From: Hyphomicrobiales bacterium
Lineage (GTDB): Bacteria > Pseudomonadota > Alphaproteobacteria > Rhizobiales > Rhizobiaceae
Length of the DNA: 55,796 nt
Assembly: GCA_024225445.1 (NCBI GenBank)
Contig: JAAEMP010000219.1
Span: 1 to 55,796, forward strand
Reading direction: 5' to 3'
The notes under the pieces were generated by a model. That model was given only the letters and a program-made list of their open reading frames with translations. It had not been told where the DNA came from and made no database searches. A program made the translations under genes and the position numbers. This document shows positions 1-10,729 of the stretch, piece after piece; position 1 is the first letter of the stretch; every line of letters starts with the position of its first letter.

Positions 1-148
1 AATCCAGCCCATCTGCCCAGTTTATGTAATGGCGCAAAACTTGTCCGATCAACCAGATCGGCCAAAAACATTTCCGGGTTTCGCGCCTTGCTGAGTGAAC
101 TGGATTGGTCCATCAAATGCTTCCGTGTAAACAAGAAACGGGCTAGAG
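1..148. repeat. Partial dispersed repeat, related to the element at 55272-55572
   Basis: The first 148 bases resemble the last third of the 300-bp inverted-repeat element near the right edge of the window. The shared blocks are a CGAT...CAGAT stretch, a CGGGTTTCGCGCC-like stretch and a TCCATCAAATG block, in the same order. The terminal part (about 112-148) also matches 4738-4773, including a GGTCCATCAAATGCTTCCG core. The left part is cut off by the window edge. No gene is supported here. The copy is diverged, so it is probably an old insertion. Confidence 0.55.
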
Positions 149-152
149 GCTT

Positions 153-620
153 TCATGCTGTTCTGCGAAAAATACCTTTGCTGATGAATTCCATGACCGC
201 TATCCCCTGTTGATTGCTCACAGCAACTTTGCTGCTGACGATCCCGATATCAGGCCGACTGCGCGAGGGTCTTGTTTCCAAAACTTCCATACACACAGAA
301 AGTACATCACCTGGATAGACCGGACGAAGCCACCTAAGCTCATCAATGCCAGGAGAACCCAGAGACGTACCATTTTCATCCATGTTGGCTACCATCATCG
401 ACATGGTCATGGCGCAGGTGTGCCAACCGCTTGCACAAAGTCCGCCAAATAACGAATTTTTTGCAGCCTCGTGATCCAGATGAAAATATTGCGGGTCATA
501 CTTGCTGGCAAACTCAATCACCTCAGCCTCAGTAACCCTGTAAGCACCAAATTTTTTTACCTGGCCTACTTCAAAGCTCTCAAAGGGAATATAGTTTGGC
601 ATGCTGGTCAATTCTGTCAT
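153..620 (-). CDS. MaoC-like acyl dehydratase (hotdog fold)
   Basis: A 155-residue protein of the MaoC/R-specific enoyl-CoA hydratase type, which hydrates enoyl-CoA thioesters in the cytoplasm. Visible hallmarks are the Y-D-P-Q-Y-F-H-L-D block (the usual Asp/His hydratase region), the following LFGGLCASGWHT segment and an ELRWLRPVYPGD strand typical of the hotdog core. I chose the ATG at 620 because AGGAAAC lies just upstream and the protein then begins at a normal MaoC N-terminus; the longer reading frame to 698 adds a non-homologous leader. It stands alone, with a repeat downstream and a 680-base gene-poor stretch upstream, so its pathway is not shown by context. Substrate unknown. Confidence 0.85.
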   Translation of the reverse strand: MTELTSMPNYIPFESFEVGQVKKFGAYRVTEAEVIEFASKYDPQYFHLDHEAAKNSLFGGLCASGWHTCAMTMSMMVANMDENGTSLGSPGIDELRWLRPVYPGDVLSVCMEVLETRPSRSRPDIGIVSSKVAVSNQQGIAVMEFISKGIFRRTA

Positions 621-1301
621 GTTTCCTGTCCCAGATCCGCGGATCGATTTAAATAGGTTATATAAAATGGTGGAGAACGGACGATCTCTGCAAAACAAAT
701 ATACTCATTCACTTGTTTTCAGTTTTCATACACAGAATGTCCAACAGATTCGAGATTCCCCGCTCACCGCCGAGGCCAATATTATCAATGGTTTATATTG
801 TATTCAACAACCAACAACAATAGGTAGTTCCCGGGTGCATTTTGTTACCTTCGTGTCACCCATATGATGATGAAATTACGCCAGTCCACAAATCTATAAA
901 CAGGATCCAGAGCCCATTCGACTTGTTTTGAACGTGCTCAAAGCTGTAGTGGCAAGGTGCGTCTTGAGGAATGATGCGGGCATCACTTGAGAGACGCAAC
1001 GCAGTTCTGCTGGCGAATTCGCAAAACCCAAAGCCGAATTTCCCCAGCTTTGGGTGTCGCTGCTATATCAACTTGGGGTACCGGCACCAGGGCTCTTCGC
1101 GGTTCCCTGCAAAGTGCCAATTGTTGGACCTGTACTTGCCGAAAGCTCCCGTCAGGATACCTGGTTTGAGCGCTTTTAGTTGAATGATGTAACGCGGGAA
1201 CCGGAAAGAATTTACCAATCAGCGAGTAATATGAAGACGGCAGATCATCCATGACCCATTGCAGAAAATCTTTGATGGCATGGGTGATTGCCTGATGTGG
1301 C
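621..1301. other. Gene-poor interval between MaoC and chemoreceptor
   Basis: No convincing gene is seen. An open frame on the minus strand (983-1360) has some protein-like composition but overlaps the chemoreceptor end in another frame and matches no family I know. The 26 bases just downstream of the chemoreceptor stop (GATTGCCTGATGTGGC-type sequence) recur downstream of the second chemoreceptor at about 5045-5070, so the two genes share their immediate 3' flank. Confidence 0.4.
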
Positions 1302-4220
1302 TTAAAACTCCTCCCAGGATTCGTCTTCAGCTGCCGCTGTCGCTGCGCCTGCTCCACCAAAGGACTTTACCACTTTACGGGTCAGTGCACGCGCCGGTGA
1401 TGGCTGCGGGGTATTCTGGTTGCTCGCCTCTTCAGGCAATGACTTAATTTTCGAGCCACCCGCATTCGAATTACCGGTGTTGAACTCATTCAGCATTTCA
1501 TTGATCTTGGTGACTTCTTCACTCAGCGTGTGGCTGGCAGCCGTTGATTGCTCGGCCACTGAAGCATTATGCTGGGTGCCCTGATCAATGTTGTTGACTG
1601 ACTGATTAATTTCCTGAAGTCCGGCGGATTGCTCATTTGCCGCTGAAACGATTGCCGCTACATGTTCATTGATATCAGTCACTTCAGCAACAATCGACTC
1701 AAGTGCCTTGCCGGTTTCATTGACAAGTTCAGCACCATTCTTCACCTCTTCACCTGAAGTTGTAATCAACTGCTTGATTTCTTTGGCTGCACTGGCTGAA
1801 CGTTGTGCCAGTTCACGCACCTCCTGGGCAACAACTGCGAACCCTTTACCTGATTCACCCGCGCGCGCGGCTTCTACACCCGCATTGAGCGCCAGCAGAT
1901 TGGTCTGGAAAGCAATGTCGTCAATCACACCAATGATATTGGCAATTTCTTCTGATGAAGTTTCGATCTTGCCCATGGCAACGATTGCATTTTGAACAAC
2001 TCCACCCGAATGTTCGGCATTGTTCTTGGTGGTTGATACCAGAGTGCCGGCATCTTTCGCACTTTCCGTTGAGGTTTTCATAGCCGTTGTGGTTTCTTCC
2101 AGAGCGGCTGCTGTTTCTTCCACGGCCACCGCCTGTTGTTCCGTGCGCTTGGAGAGATTACTTGCCGCATCGTGGATTTCACTGGAACCGGCAAGAATTT
2201 GTGCAGAGGAAACACCAATCTGGTTGATTGTTGAAGCAAGTTGTTCAATTGCATTGTTGAAATCATCCCTCAGCACAAGATAGGCGGATGGTAATTCATC
2301 CGTAATCCTGTAACCAAGATCCTTTGCTGCAACCGCAGACATCGCCTTGCCGAAAACCTCGCCAACCATCTGGCGTTCGGATGCAATCGCTTCTTCCTGC
2401 GCTGCCTTCTCCCGTTCCTCGGCAAGCTTCTTTTGTTCCGCCTGCTCGTCTTCCATTTCCTTGTTGCGTATAGCGTTGTCCTTGAATACCTGGACTGCCT
2501 CCGCCATCTCGCCAATCTCATCTTTTTGCTCAGTGGCGGGGACCTTTGTCTCAAGTTCGCCGTTTGCAAGAGATTGCATAGCGGAAGTCATTCTGGATAT
2601 TGGACCGGAAATTATGTTACCGATATACCAGGCGATCCCGCCACCAATAATCAACCCACCCAAAATACAACCCATTATTATCATCTGGGTTATATTATTG
2701 GTGCTGACACTTTCCGCGGAACGTTTATTCATCAAGTCTTGTTCGATAGATTGAAATTTCGCCATAAGCCCACGAAATTGATCGAAATATTTCTTGCCGT
2801 GTGCTTCCCCGATCAGATCAGCCATGTCGTCCATTGTTTTGGCATTGCCAATTTTTCGGCGCAGATCTATTGTCGGTTCAACGACTTTCCCACGCCAATC
2901 GTTAATGGTATTCCTTATTTGCCCAAGCAGTTCCACCTGAGCGGGGTTGTCGCTAACAGTTTTGCTCAGCGAATTTACATTGGCAGCGAATGAATTCACA
3001 CCAGCATTGTATGGATCGAGAAATGCTTCTTCACCGGCCAACAGATATCCACGCATACCGGTTTCCATGTTCACTGCAGAGCCAAGTATAGCATTGGAAA
3101 CTCCCAATACTTTATGGGTATGTGTCACCTGTTTTTCATTCTTATCCATTGCTGCCAGGTCATCTTTAATGCGATTTTCGGCTTTGCCCGCTGATTCCTC
3201 GCGTTCAACCAAAAGTTTGGCTTCAATATTGCTGAATTCAGCCAAAACCTTGCGAAACGCATCGAAATATTTCTTTCCTTCCTTGCGGCCAACCATTGCT
3301 TCAATATCCTGAAGCTGGTGCTGGCCAATATTAACCTTTTTTCGAAGGGCAATTGCCGGTTCAGTAACGTTTTTCTGCCAATCCGATATTAGCTGCTCGG
3401 CTTTTTTCAAACGGGCGACTTGTTGGGGATTGTCACTGACAAGGCTCTGCAACGCTTTGGCCTCTGCCTTGAAATTTGAGCGCCCAGAGTTATAAGGATC
3501 AAGAAATTCACTTTTCCCGGCAAGCAGATAACCCCGAAGGCCGGTTTCCATGTTTACCGCATGAGACAGCAGCAAACTTGCCGAAGCCAACACCTTATTG
3601 GTATGGTTAACCCATCCTGCAGTCTTGTGGAGAACCTCCAGGTTTTCGTTAACTGCAACAACAGCGACTTGGAATTTCTCGCTTCTCTCGGCGAGAAATT
3701 TCTGCTCTCTACTGTCAAAGAGCGTGATCTGTTCACGAAATTTGTCAAAAAATTCCTTACCTCGCGCTTCTTTGACAATCGCTGCGAGGTCATTCATTGT
3801 CTTTGCATCACCAATATTCCGTCGCAATTCGATGGTTGGCGTGGTGACATCTTTTTGCCATTCCAGAAGCACCTTTTTCACTTCTTTCAAACGCGCAACC
3901 TGCGGAGGATTGTCACTGACAGTCTTACTAAGATCATCAATGCCCTTGTAAGCTGCGGTTTCACCACCTTTATATGGAATAAGAAAATTTTCCTTGCCGC
4001 TAAGCAGATAGCCCCGCATACCTGTTTCCATATCAACTGCAGAGCTAACGATTGCAGCTGCATCTCCCAGCACTTCATGGGTATGGTTAACAGATTTGTT
4101 AGTGGAGGAGATTTTGTTGATGCTGTACAGGGATGTTGCCCCCAGAATAACCAACAGTGATAGCGGAGCACCAACGCCAAGCAGTATTTTTACCTTGGTC
4201 TTTAAATCTGCAAATTTCAT
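1302..4220 (-). CDS. Methyl-accepting chemotaxis protein with three tandem CHASE3-like sensor domains
   Basis: A 972-residue transmembrane chemoreceptor that passes an extracytoplasmic signal to CheA/CheW. Membrane helix 1 is at about residues 12-32. Three CHASE3-like helical repeats follow, each opening with H-T-(H/N)-x-V (residues 47, 206, 367) and carrying an N/D-M-E-T-G-(M/L)-R-G-Y-L-L motif (about 63, 223, 384); the period is near 160. Membrane helix 2 is about 512-533, then HAMP to about 586, then the signalling hairpin with the tip V-E-A-A-R-A-G-E[16 protein letters not shown]. The C-terminus ends SWEEF, resembling the WxxF tether for CheR/CheB. AAGG precedes the ATG. Most CHASE3 receptors carry one such domain. 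Ligand unknown. Confidence 0.95.
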   Translation of the reverse strand: MKFADLKTKVKILLGVGAPLSLLVILGATSLYSINKISSTNKSVNHTHEVLGDAAAIVSSAVDMETGMRGYLLSGKENFLIPYKGGETAAYKGIDDLSKTVSDNPPQVARLKEVKKVLLEWQKDVTTPTIELRRNIGDAKTMNDLAAIVKEARGKEFFDKFREQITLFDSREQKFLAERSEKFQVAVVAVNENLEVLHKTAGWVNHTNKVLASASLLLSHAVNMETGLRGYLLAGKSEFLDPYNSGRSNFKAEAKALQSLVSDNPQQVARLKKAEQLISDWQKNVTEPAIALRKKVNIGQHQLQDIEAMVGRKEGKKYFDAFRKVLAEFSNIEAKLLVEREESAGKAENRIKDDLAAMDKNEKQVTHTHKVLGVSNAILGSAVNMETGMRGYLLAGEEAFLDPYNAGVNSFAANVNSLSKTVSDNPAQVELLGQIRNTINDWRGKVVEPTIDLRRKIGNAKTMDDMADLIGEAHGKKYFDQFRGLMAKFQSIEQDLMNKRSAESVSTNNITQMIIMGCILGGLIIGGGIAWYIGNIISGPISRMTSAMQSLANGELETKVPATEQKDEIGEMAEAVQVFKDNAIRNKEMEDEQAEQKKLAEEREKAAQEEAIASERQMVGEVFGKAMSAVAAKDLGYRITDELPSAYLVLRDDFNNAIEQLASTINQIGVSSAQILAGSSEIHDAASNLSKRTEQQAVAVEETAAALEETTTAMKTSTESAKDAGTLVSTTKNNAEHSGGVVQNAIVAMGKIETSSEEIANIIGVIDDIAFQTNLLALNAGVEAARAGESGKGFAVVAQEVRELAQRSASAAKEIKQLITTSGEEVKNGAELVNETGKALESIVAEVTDINEHVAAIVSAANEQSAGLQEINQSVNNIDQGTQHNASVAEQSTAASHTLSEEVTKINEMLNEFNTGNSNAGGSKIKSLPEEASNQNTPQPSPARALTRKVVKSFGGAGAATAAAEDESWEEF

Positions 4221-4550
4221 CTTAGCCTTAATTACAGATCAATATATAATTGAAATTGTATATATAACTGTATTTTGTATAGATAACCGGGTGCTCCGGC
4301 GTCAAATAACGCTTGGCCAATTACCCGTTATTGTTGAGAATACATGTCGGAAAATCTCGACTTGGCAGCGCGCCATCATGACATTGATTCGATTCGATTC
4401 GATTCGAGATCAGCTACGTTGATAATAGCGTTAAATTGTTATGGTTAAGATATCATTAAACAGCGGGAAAGCATTTGCTTAGTTGCTGTTCAAGAATTCC
4501 TGTTGGCTTTGATTTGGTCCATTTTGTGCGAAATCAAGGTTTCTTTTGCA
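4221..4550. other. Upstream region of the first chemoreceptor
   Basis: About 330 bases with no gene. The part next to the start codon is very AT-rich (TATATATAA tracts at 4240-4285) and should hold the promoter of the minus-strand chemoreceptor; I do not see a clear sigma-70 or sigma-54 box. Further out lies a GATTC pentamer repeat (4386-4405) and the sequence GTTCAAGAATTCCTG at about 4488, which recurs at about 55575 next to another repeat copy. Confidence 0.4.
4386..4405. repeat. GATTC pentanucleotide repeat, four perfect units
   Basis: Four exact GATTC units in a row lie about 165 bases upstream of the chemoreceptor start. Short tandem repeats of this kind can change length by slippage. 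No function is shown. Confidence 0.9.
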
Positions 4551-4650
4551 GCATGGACCGGGTGTTCCTGCAAGTTAGAAACCGCTGATAGCGGACAAAA
4601 TGGACCAAACTCCCAGCAAATTTTTTGGCGGGCGGGACAAATTTCGGCCC
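4551..4650. repeat. Dispersed repeat, inverted copy of the right window edge
   Basis: This stretch matches the reverse complement of about 55695-55796. Shared blocks in order are GCATGGACCGG, TGTTCCTGCAAG, AGAAACCGCTGATAGCGG, CAAAATGG and TTTTTTGGCG. It holds the short palindrome CCGCTGATAGCGG. It may be an IS end or a small non-coding repeat; the family is not recognised. Confidence 0.7.
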
Positions 4651-4737
4651 ATCGGAGTCCCCACCGGAATCGTTGTGAAGCGTGCCCGATGCGATGGCAT
4701 CGCGCTGCGCTCCGCTCCTGGTCATGTCAACTGGTTT

Positions 4738-4773
4738 GGTCCATCAAATGCTTCCGCATAAAGAAGACACGGT
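4738..4773. repeat. Short repeat shared with the left window edge
   Basis: About 36 bases (GGTCCATCAAATGCTTCCG followed by a TAAA-AAGA-ACGG pattern) match 112-148. The same block in diverged form ends the 55272-55572 element. It is directly followed by a 145-bp TA-flanked element. Confidence 0.6.
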
Positions 4774-4778
4774 TGCTA

Positions 4779-4923
4779 TAGCAGAACACATTTAAAATGA
4801 TCATGCAATCCAGGAGCGAAAAGCGACCGGCGCCGGTGCGCCGCCCTCGCGGAGGCCGGGCGCAAGCCCGAATAGCTGTGAGCAAAAAAAATCAAACTGA
4901 ATCAAAATAAAGGTGTTCTGCTA
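4779..4923 (-). mobile_element. 145-bp non-autonomous inverted-repeat element, copy 1
   Basis: Starts TAGCAGAACAC and ends GTGTTCTGCTA, flanked on both sides by TA (4777-4778 and 4924-4925). The interior is the same GC-rich palindromic block as in the copies at 9885, 26535 and 34421, but here in the opposite orientation. It encodes no protein. The TA flanks and short inverted termini fit a MITE mobilised by an IS630/Tc1-mariner-type transposase; no such transposase lies in the window. Confidence 0.85.
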
Positions 4924-4925
4924 TA

Positions 4926-5062
4926 GATTCCAATAACCACCCTCTCATGCAACAGTGCGCCGCCCTCAATTCACTTCAGTGAAAAGGGGGCGGTGTCAGA
5001 ATAGGTCCAGTCTTTTTCATTTCATGCGCATTTCATGTGCATGGATGATTGCCTGATGTGGC
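4926..5062. other. Short gene-free spacer before the second chemoreceptor end
   Basis: No gene. The last bases before the stop codon of the second chemoreceptor copy the 3' flank of the first chemoreceptor (GATTGCCTGATGTGGCTTAA), which points to duplication of the receptor together with its tail. Confidence 0.5.
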
Positions 5063-7700
<2,638 letters not shown>

Positions 7701-7857
7701 TGTCCAACCCGAAACTCTGAGCAGGGTTTGATTTTGCAGAAATTGTTCAATATCAAGGAGCTTTTCGCAGTACAGGTGGTGCCTTTGCAAGAAAAACTCC
7801 ACCGATAGTGGGCAATTTGTGCAAAATCAAACCCTGCTCAGAGTTTCGGGTTGGGCA
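7701..7857. mobile_element. 157-bp inverted-repeat element flanked by CTTAG direct repeats
   Basis: The element starts TGTCCAACCCGAAACTCTG and ends with the near-exact inverse of this; the inverted ends match over about 45 bases with very few differences, so most of the element can fold on itself. The same five bases CTTAG stand at 7696-7700 and 7858-7862, which reads as a 5-bp target duplication. No protein is encoded inside. It sits over the 3' end of the transaminase gene and supplies its last codons and stop. Confidence 0.85.
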
Positions 7858-8759
7858 CTTAGAGACAAAACTTCATTGACACCGATTGACCAGTCGGGGT
7901 CTGTATGCTTTTGCCAATAGGTATCGATCAGCAGTTTGGTCAATTTACCGGATTTTTCATCCGCCACCGGTGAATTGTTGATCCTCGTGACAGGCATGAT
8001 TCCTCCTGCTGTAGATGTTGCAAAGACTTCCTCGGCGTTGAGGATTTCATCGACCGAGACGGCTCTTTCTTCTACAATGAGGTTGAGCTCACCAGCAATT
8101 TCGATTGCCGACCTGCGGGTAATTCCTTCAAGTACGCCGTGGTCAGGGGTCGAGATTCTTCCGTTTTTGACAACAAATATGTTGAAACCCGGACCCTCTG
8201 TCAGATTGCCCTGGGCGTCTTTCAGGATGACTGTTTCAGCCCCTTTGTCGTAGGCATCAAACAGCCCCATCACAAGATCCAGCCAGTGGTAGTTTTTTAC
8301 CCTGGGGTCGACGGAATGCGGCGGTATTCTCTGTATATCAGAAATCGCCACCGCGAGGCCTTTCTCCCTTTTTTCAGGCGGCAATATCCAGCCGAAGGGA
8401 ATCGAAAAACAAATCAGTTGATTGTCGGCATCACGCGGATCACGGGAAAAAGTTGGAGAGACACCGCGCGTCAGGATCATTTCAACATAGGCATTATCGT
8501 GTCGGGAACGGCTAACGCACTCTGCCAGAATTTGCTTCAGCTCGAGCCGGTCAACCGGTATCTTCAAGCGAATCCGCTTTGCGGAATCGAGAAACCGGTC
8601 GACATGTTCATCCAGCCTGAAAAAACGGTTTTTCCACACGTGAACCACGTCATAGGTCGCATCAGAACGCAAAAAGCCCCAGTCCAGAACCGAGATTTTT
8701 GCTTCTTCCATCGGAACAAATTGCTGGTTGATATAAGCTATGCCGGGCGGGGTAGACAT
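7827..8759 (-). CDS. Fold-type IV PLP aminotransferase, resembling (R)-selective amine transaminases
   Basis: A 310-residue class IV aminotransferase (D-amino acid or branched-chain type fold). Visible family features are the LDWGFLRSDATYDVVHVW entry, the lysine of the DPRVKNYHW segment (candidate Schiff-base Lys), and LTEGPGFNIFVV followed by VLEGITRRSAIEIA, the phosphate-binding part. From memory, VVHVW, FRLDEH, SIDP-like VDPRVKN and STAGGIMPV track the Arthrobacter (R)-amine transaminase better than plain D-alanine transaminase; this is inference. The ATG at 8759 has GGAGAG eight bases upstream; a longer frame to 8819 lacks family similarity. The last ten residues and the TGA are read from the inserted 157-bp element, so the native tail was replaced. 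The cofactor core is intact. Confidence 0.85.
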   Translation of the reverse strand: MSTPPGIAYINQQFVPMEEAKISVLDWGFLRSDATYDVVHVWKNRFFRLDEHVDRFLDSAKRIRLKIPVDRLELKQILAECVSRSRHDNAYVEMILTRGVSPTFSRDPRDADNQLICFSIPFGWILPPEKREKGLAVAISDIQRIPPHSVDPRVKNYHWLDLVMGLFDAYDKGAETVILKDAQGNLTEGPGFNIFVVKNGRISTPDHGVLEGITRRSAIEIAGELNLIVEERAVSVDEILNAEEVFATSTAGGIMPVTRINNSPVADEKSGKLTKLLIDTYWQKHTDPDWSIGVNEVLSLSAQPETLSRV

Positions 8760-8963
8760 CTGCTTCTCTCCATCGGAAAACATCAATACAACAGAAATAG
8801 TATCATCGCGAGATTGCATTGGCGAGTGGCCATTGCCGGGCAGAACAAATCAGCAATCAGGATTTTTCCAATGCTTACCGCTTAGCTGCCTGTAGCCAGT
8901 GCCCGGTTTGCCAACGAAAACAAACGGCGGGAGTTATCCGGTCCGGACAAGATTGGCAGTGCC

Positions 8964-9821
8964 TTACTTTGGTGCATTGATCGGGCGATCATCACTCCAG
9001 TCATATGTACCACGGTCGCGTTCATCCACGGCCTGCTTCCAGCCCACATTTTCTGAACGGTTTTTGAAATTAGTGCCTTCAGGAGAATGGCGTGTAATCC
9101 CGTCGAAAATAGTCGCCAAACGCTGGGTATTGGCAAGTCCCATGGATTCGATCGCCTGATTGATGACCATTTTCTGCATCATCAACTGGTTGACCGGAAC
9201 CGATGCCATGCGTTCAGCCAGAGCCTCGACTTCATCATCAAGTTCCAGCGCTGGCACAGCTTTTAATGCCAACCCGATACGTGCAGCCTCAATTCCATCA
9301 ATTTTGTCACCGGTCAGCAACATACGCTTGGCATTTTGGGCACCAATTCTGTAAGTCCACATGGCAGTGGTAGGACACCCCCAGACGCGAGCTGGCATGT
9401 AACCAATTTCCGCATCCTCTGCCATAATCAGGAAATCCGCGCAAAGAGCAATGTCCGACCCCCCGGCAACCGCATGACCCTGCACCTTGCAGACAACCGG
9501 TTTATGTGATCGCCACAACGACATAAAGTGATCGGTATTTTTTGACATGAAGGCGTAATCCTTCATCGGATCCCACGGCATTGTCTGGGTAACCTCGCCA
9601 CTGCCATTTCCTTCGGCGTAATAGGAAAGATCATAACCGGAACAAAACGCCCGACCATTTCCCGAAAGTATGATGACATGAATATCGGGATCACTATTTG
9701 CCTCATCCACGGCTTGGGCAAGTAAATGCGGAACCTCGTCATCAATCGCATTCATCACCTCAGGTCGATTAAGTGTGATACGAGCGATGCGATCGGTTTT
9801 TTCAAAAAGAACCTTTGACAT
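8964..9821 (-). CDS. Enoyl-CoA hydratase/isomerase (crotonase) family protein
   Basis: A 285-residue crotonase. ITLNRPEVMNAID opens the fold, the first oxyanion strand is SGNGRAFCSGYDLS, and the second is VQGHAVAGGSDIALCADF. In the third conserved region, EIGYMPARVWGCPTTAMW, the hydratase Glu positions are not both obvious, so hydratase, isomerase or hydrolase activity cannot be chosen from sequence. AGGGAT lies about ten bases upstream of the ATG at 9821. It runs in the same direction as the transaminase 200 bases downstream and is bordered upstream by an inverted-repeat element. Confidence 0.88.
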   Translation of the reverse strand: MSKVLFEKTDRIARITLNRPEVMNAIDDEVPHLLAQAVDEANSDPDIHVIILSGNGRAFCSGYDLSYYAEGNGSGEVTQTMPWDPMKDYAFMSKNTDHFMSLWRSHKPVVCKVQGHAVAGGSDIALCADFLIMAEDAEIGYMPARVWGCPTTAMWTYRIGAQNAKRMLLTGDKIDGIEAARIGLALKAVPALELDDEVEALAERMASVPVNQLMMQKMVINQAIESMGLANTQRLATIFDGITRHSPEGTNFKNRSENVGWKQAVDERDRGTYDWSDDRPINAPK

Positions 9822-9884
9822 GATGGATATCCCTGTTTGTTTTTACTGTGTGGTCGATGCAATTTTTCAAGTTTCTGCGAGCGA

Positions 9885-10032
9885 TAAATCGGGGCACTTT
9901 TATTTTGATTCAGTTCCAAATTTTTTTTGCTCACGGCTATTCGGGCTTATGCCCGGCCTCCGCGAGGGCGGCGCACCGGCGCCGGTCGCTTTTCGCTCCT
10001 GATTGCGTGATCACTATAAAGGTGTTCTGCGA
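9885..10032 (+). mobile_element. 145-bp inverted-repeat element, copy 2 (left end decayed)
   Basis: The central GC-rich block (GCTCACGGCTATTCGGGC through CGCTTTTCGCTCCTGAT) matches the other copies almost base for base. The right end GGTGTTCTGCGATA differs by one base from the consensus, while the left end is clearly altered (TAAATCGGGGCAC in place of TAGCAGAACACC). This copy is probably no longer mobile. It lies upstream of the crotonase gene. Confidence 0.75.
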
Positions 10033-10418
10033 TAGATTAACTCACTTTTCGAAACTTACCGATTTCCAATACAGAAATCAGAATAATTTTGGCACAATGA
10101 CAGAAACTGAATAACGGCCCAGGCTATCAAAAAATGACATCCGGGACCGCCATGATTATTTGTGACAACGGTGTTGATTGTGCCAGATTTCCTATCTGCG
10201 CGGCACACAGGCAACGACATTTGCCGGTGTTGTCAGGCAAAGTCCCCTCACCTGCCTGCCGTTTGATGCGCTGAATGAGCATTGGGAATCGTTTTTAACC
10301 GACTGACAGGCTGAAACCGCTTCCCGGGGTGGTTGGCGACCATTGGCTGGTCTTAATCCGGGATGCTTCCTGTTTAGTGCAAGCTTTTCTGATTTGGCAC
10401 CGTGCGGACGGCCACGAG
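10033..10418. other. Gene-poor interval
   Basis: No intact gene is supported. The minus-strand frame of the YHYH-like remnant stays open to 10192, with an Arg/Pro-rich stretch of no clear homology; this could be its natural low-complexity tail or read-through of decayed sequence. Confidence 0.35.
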
Positions 10419-10602
10419 TGAAATCACTGCTGACGGCTCCCCACATGCATCTGGGGAAAAATGGGTAGGTCTTGGTGGCAAAATAGACGTATTTGCCGTT
10501 CAGCATTCCGCCATTGCACTGATCCAGCGAGCCACTATTTGCCACATACTGCCAGTCTTCGACGTAAGTGCCATTGTATATGTGGTGAATGTGAAGCGAA
10601 AA
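10419..10602 (-). pseudogene. C-terminal remnant of a YHYH-domain protein
   Basis: About 60 residues read H-I-Y-N-G-T-Y...GSLDQCNGG...LNGKYVYFATKTYPFFPRCMWG, which is the end of the YHYH-domain family (DxCNG, then YxYxATxTYPYxPRC). These are secreted proteins of poorly known function. No signal peptide or N-terminal half precedes it, and the sequence upstream runs into the promoter region of the glycyl radical enzyme gene, so this is a truncated copy. The family assignment rests on motif recall. Confidence 0.55.
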
Positions 10603-10729
10603 TGCAGAACGAACCCCTGAATGTGCAAAATGCAATCGGAAATCAGGAACAGATAACGATTTTTAGTGTTGATCCCGCCCGATTCAGGTTACATTGTGCG
10701 TAAGAACACCCCAATGCTGGAGCCGACAC

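Noticed and set aside
983-1360. 125-codon open frame on the minus strand downstream of the first chemoreceptor
   Set aside because: It overlaps the chemoreceptor end in another frame, has no ribosome site and matches no known family.
4503-4781. Small open frames within the repeat-rich gap before the second chemoreceptor
   Set aside because: They run through dispersed repeats and a MITE and show no protein-like conservation.
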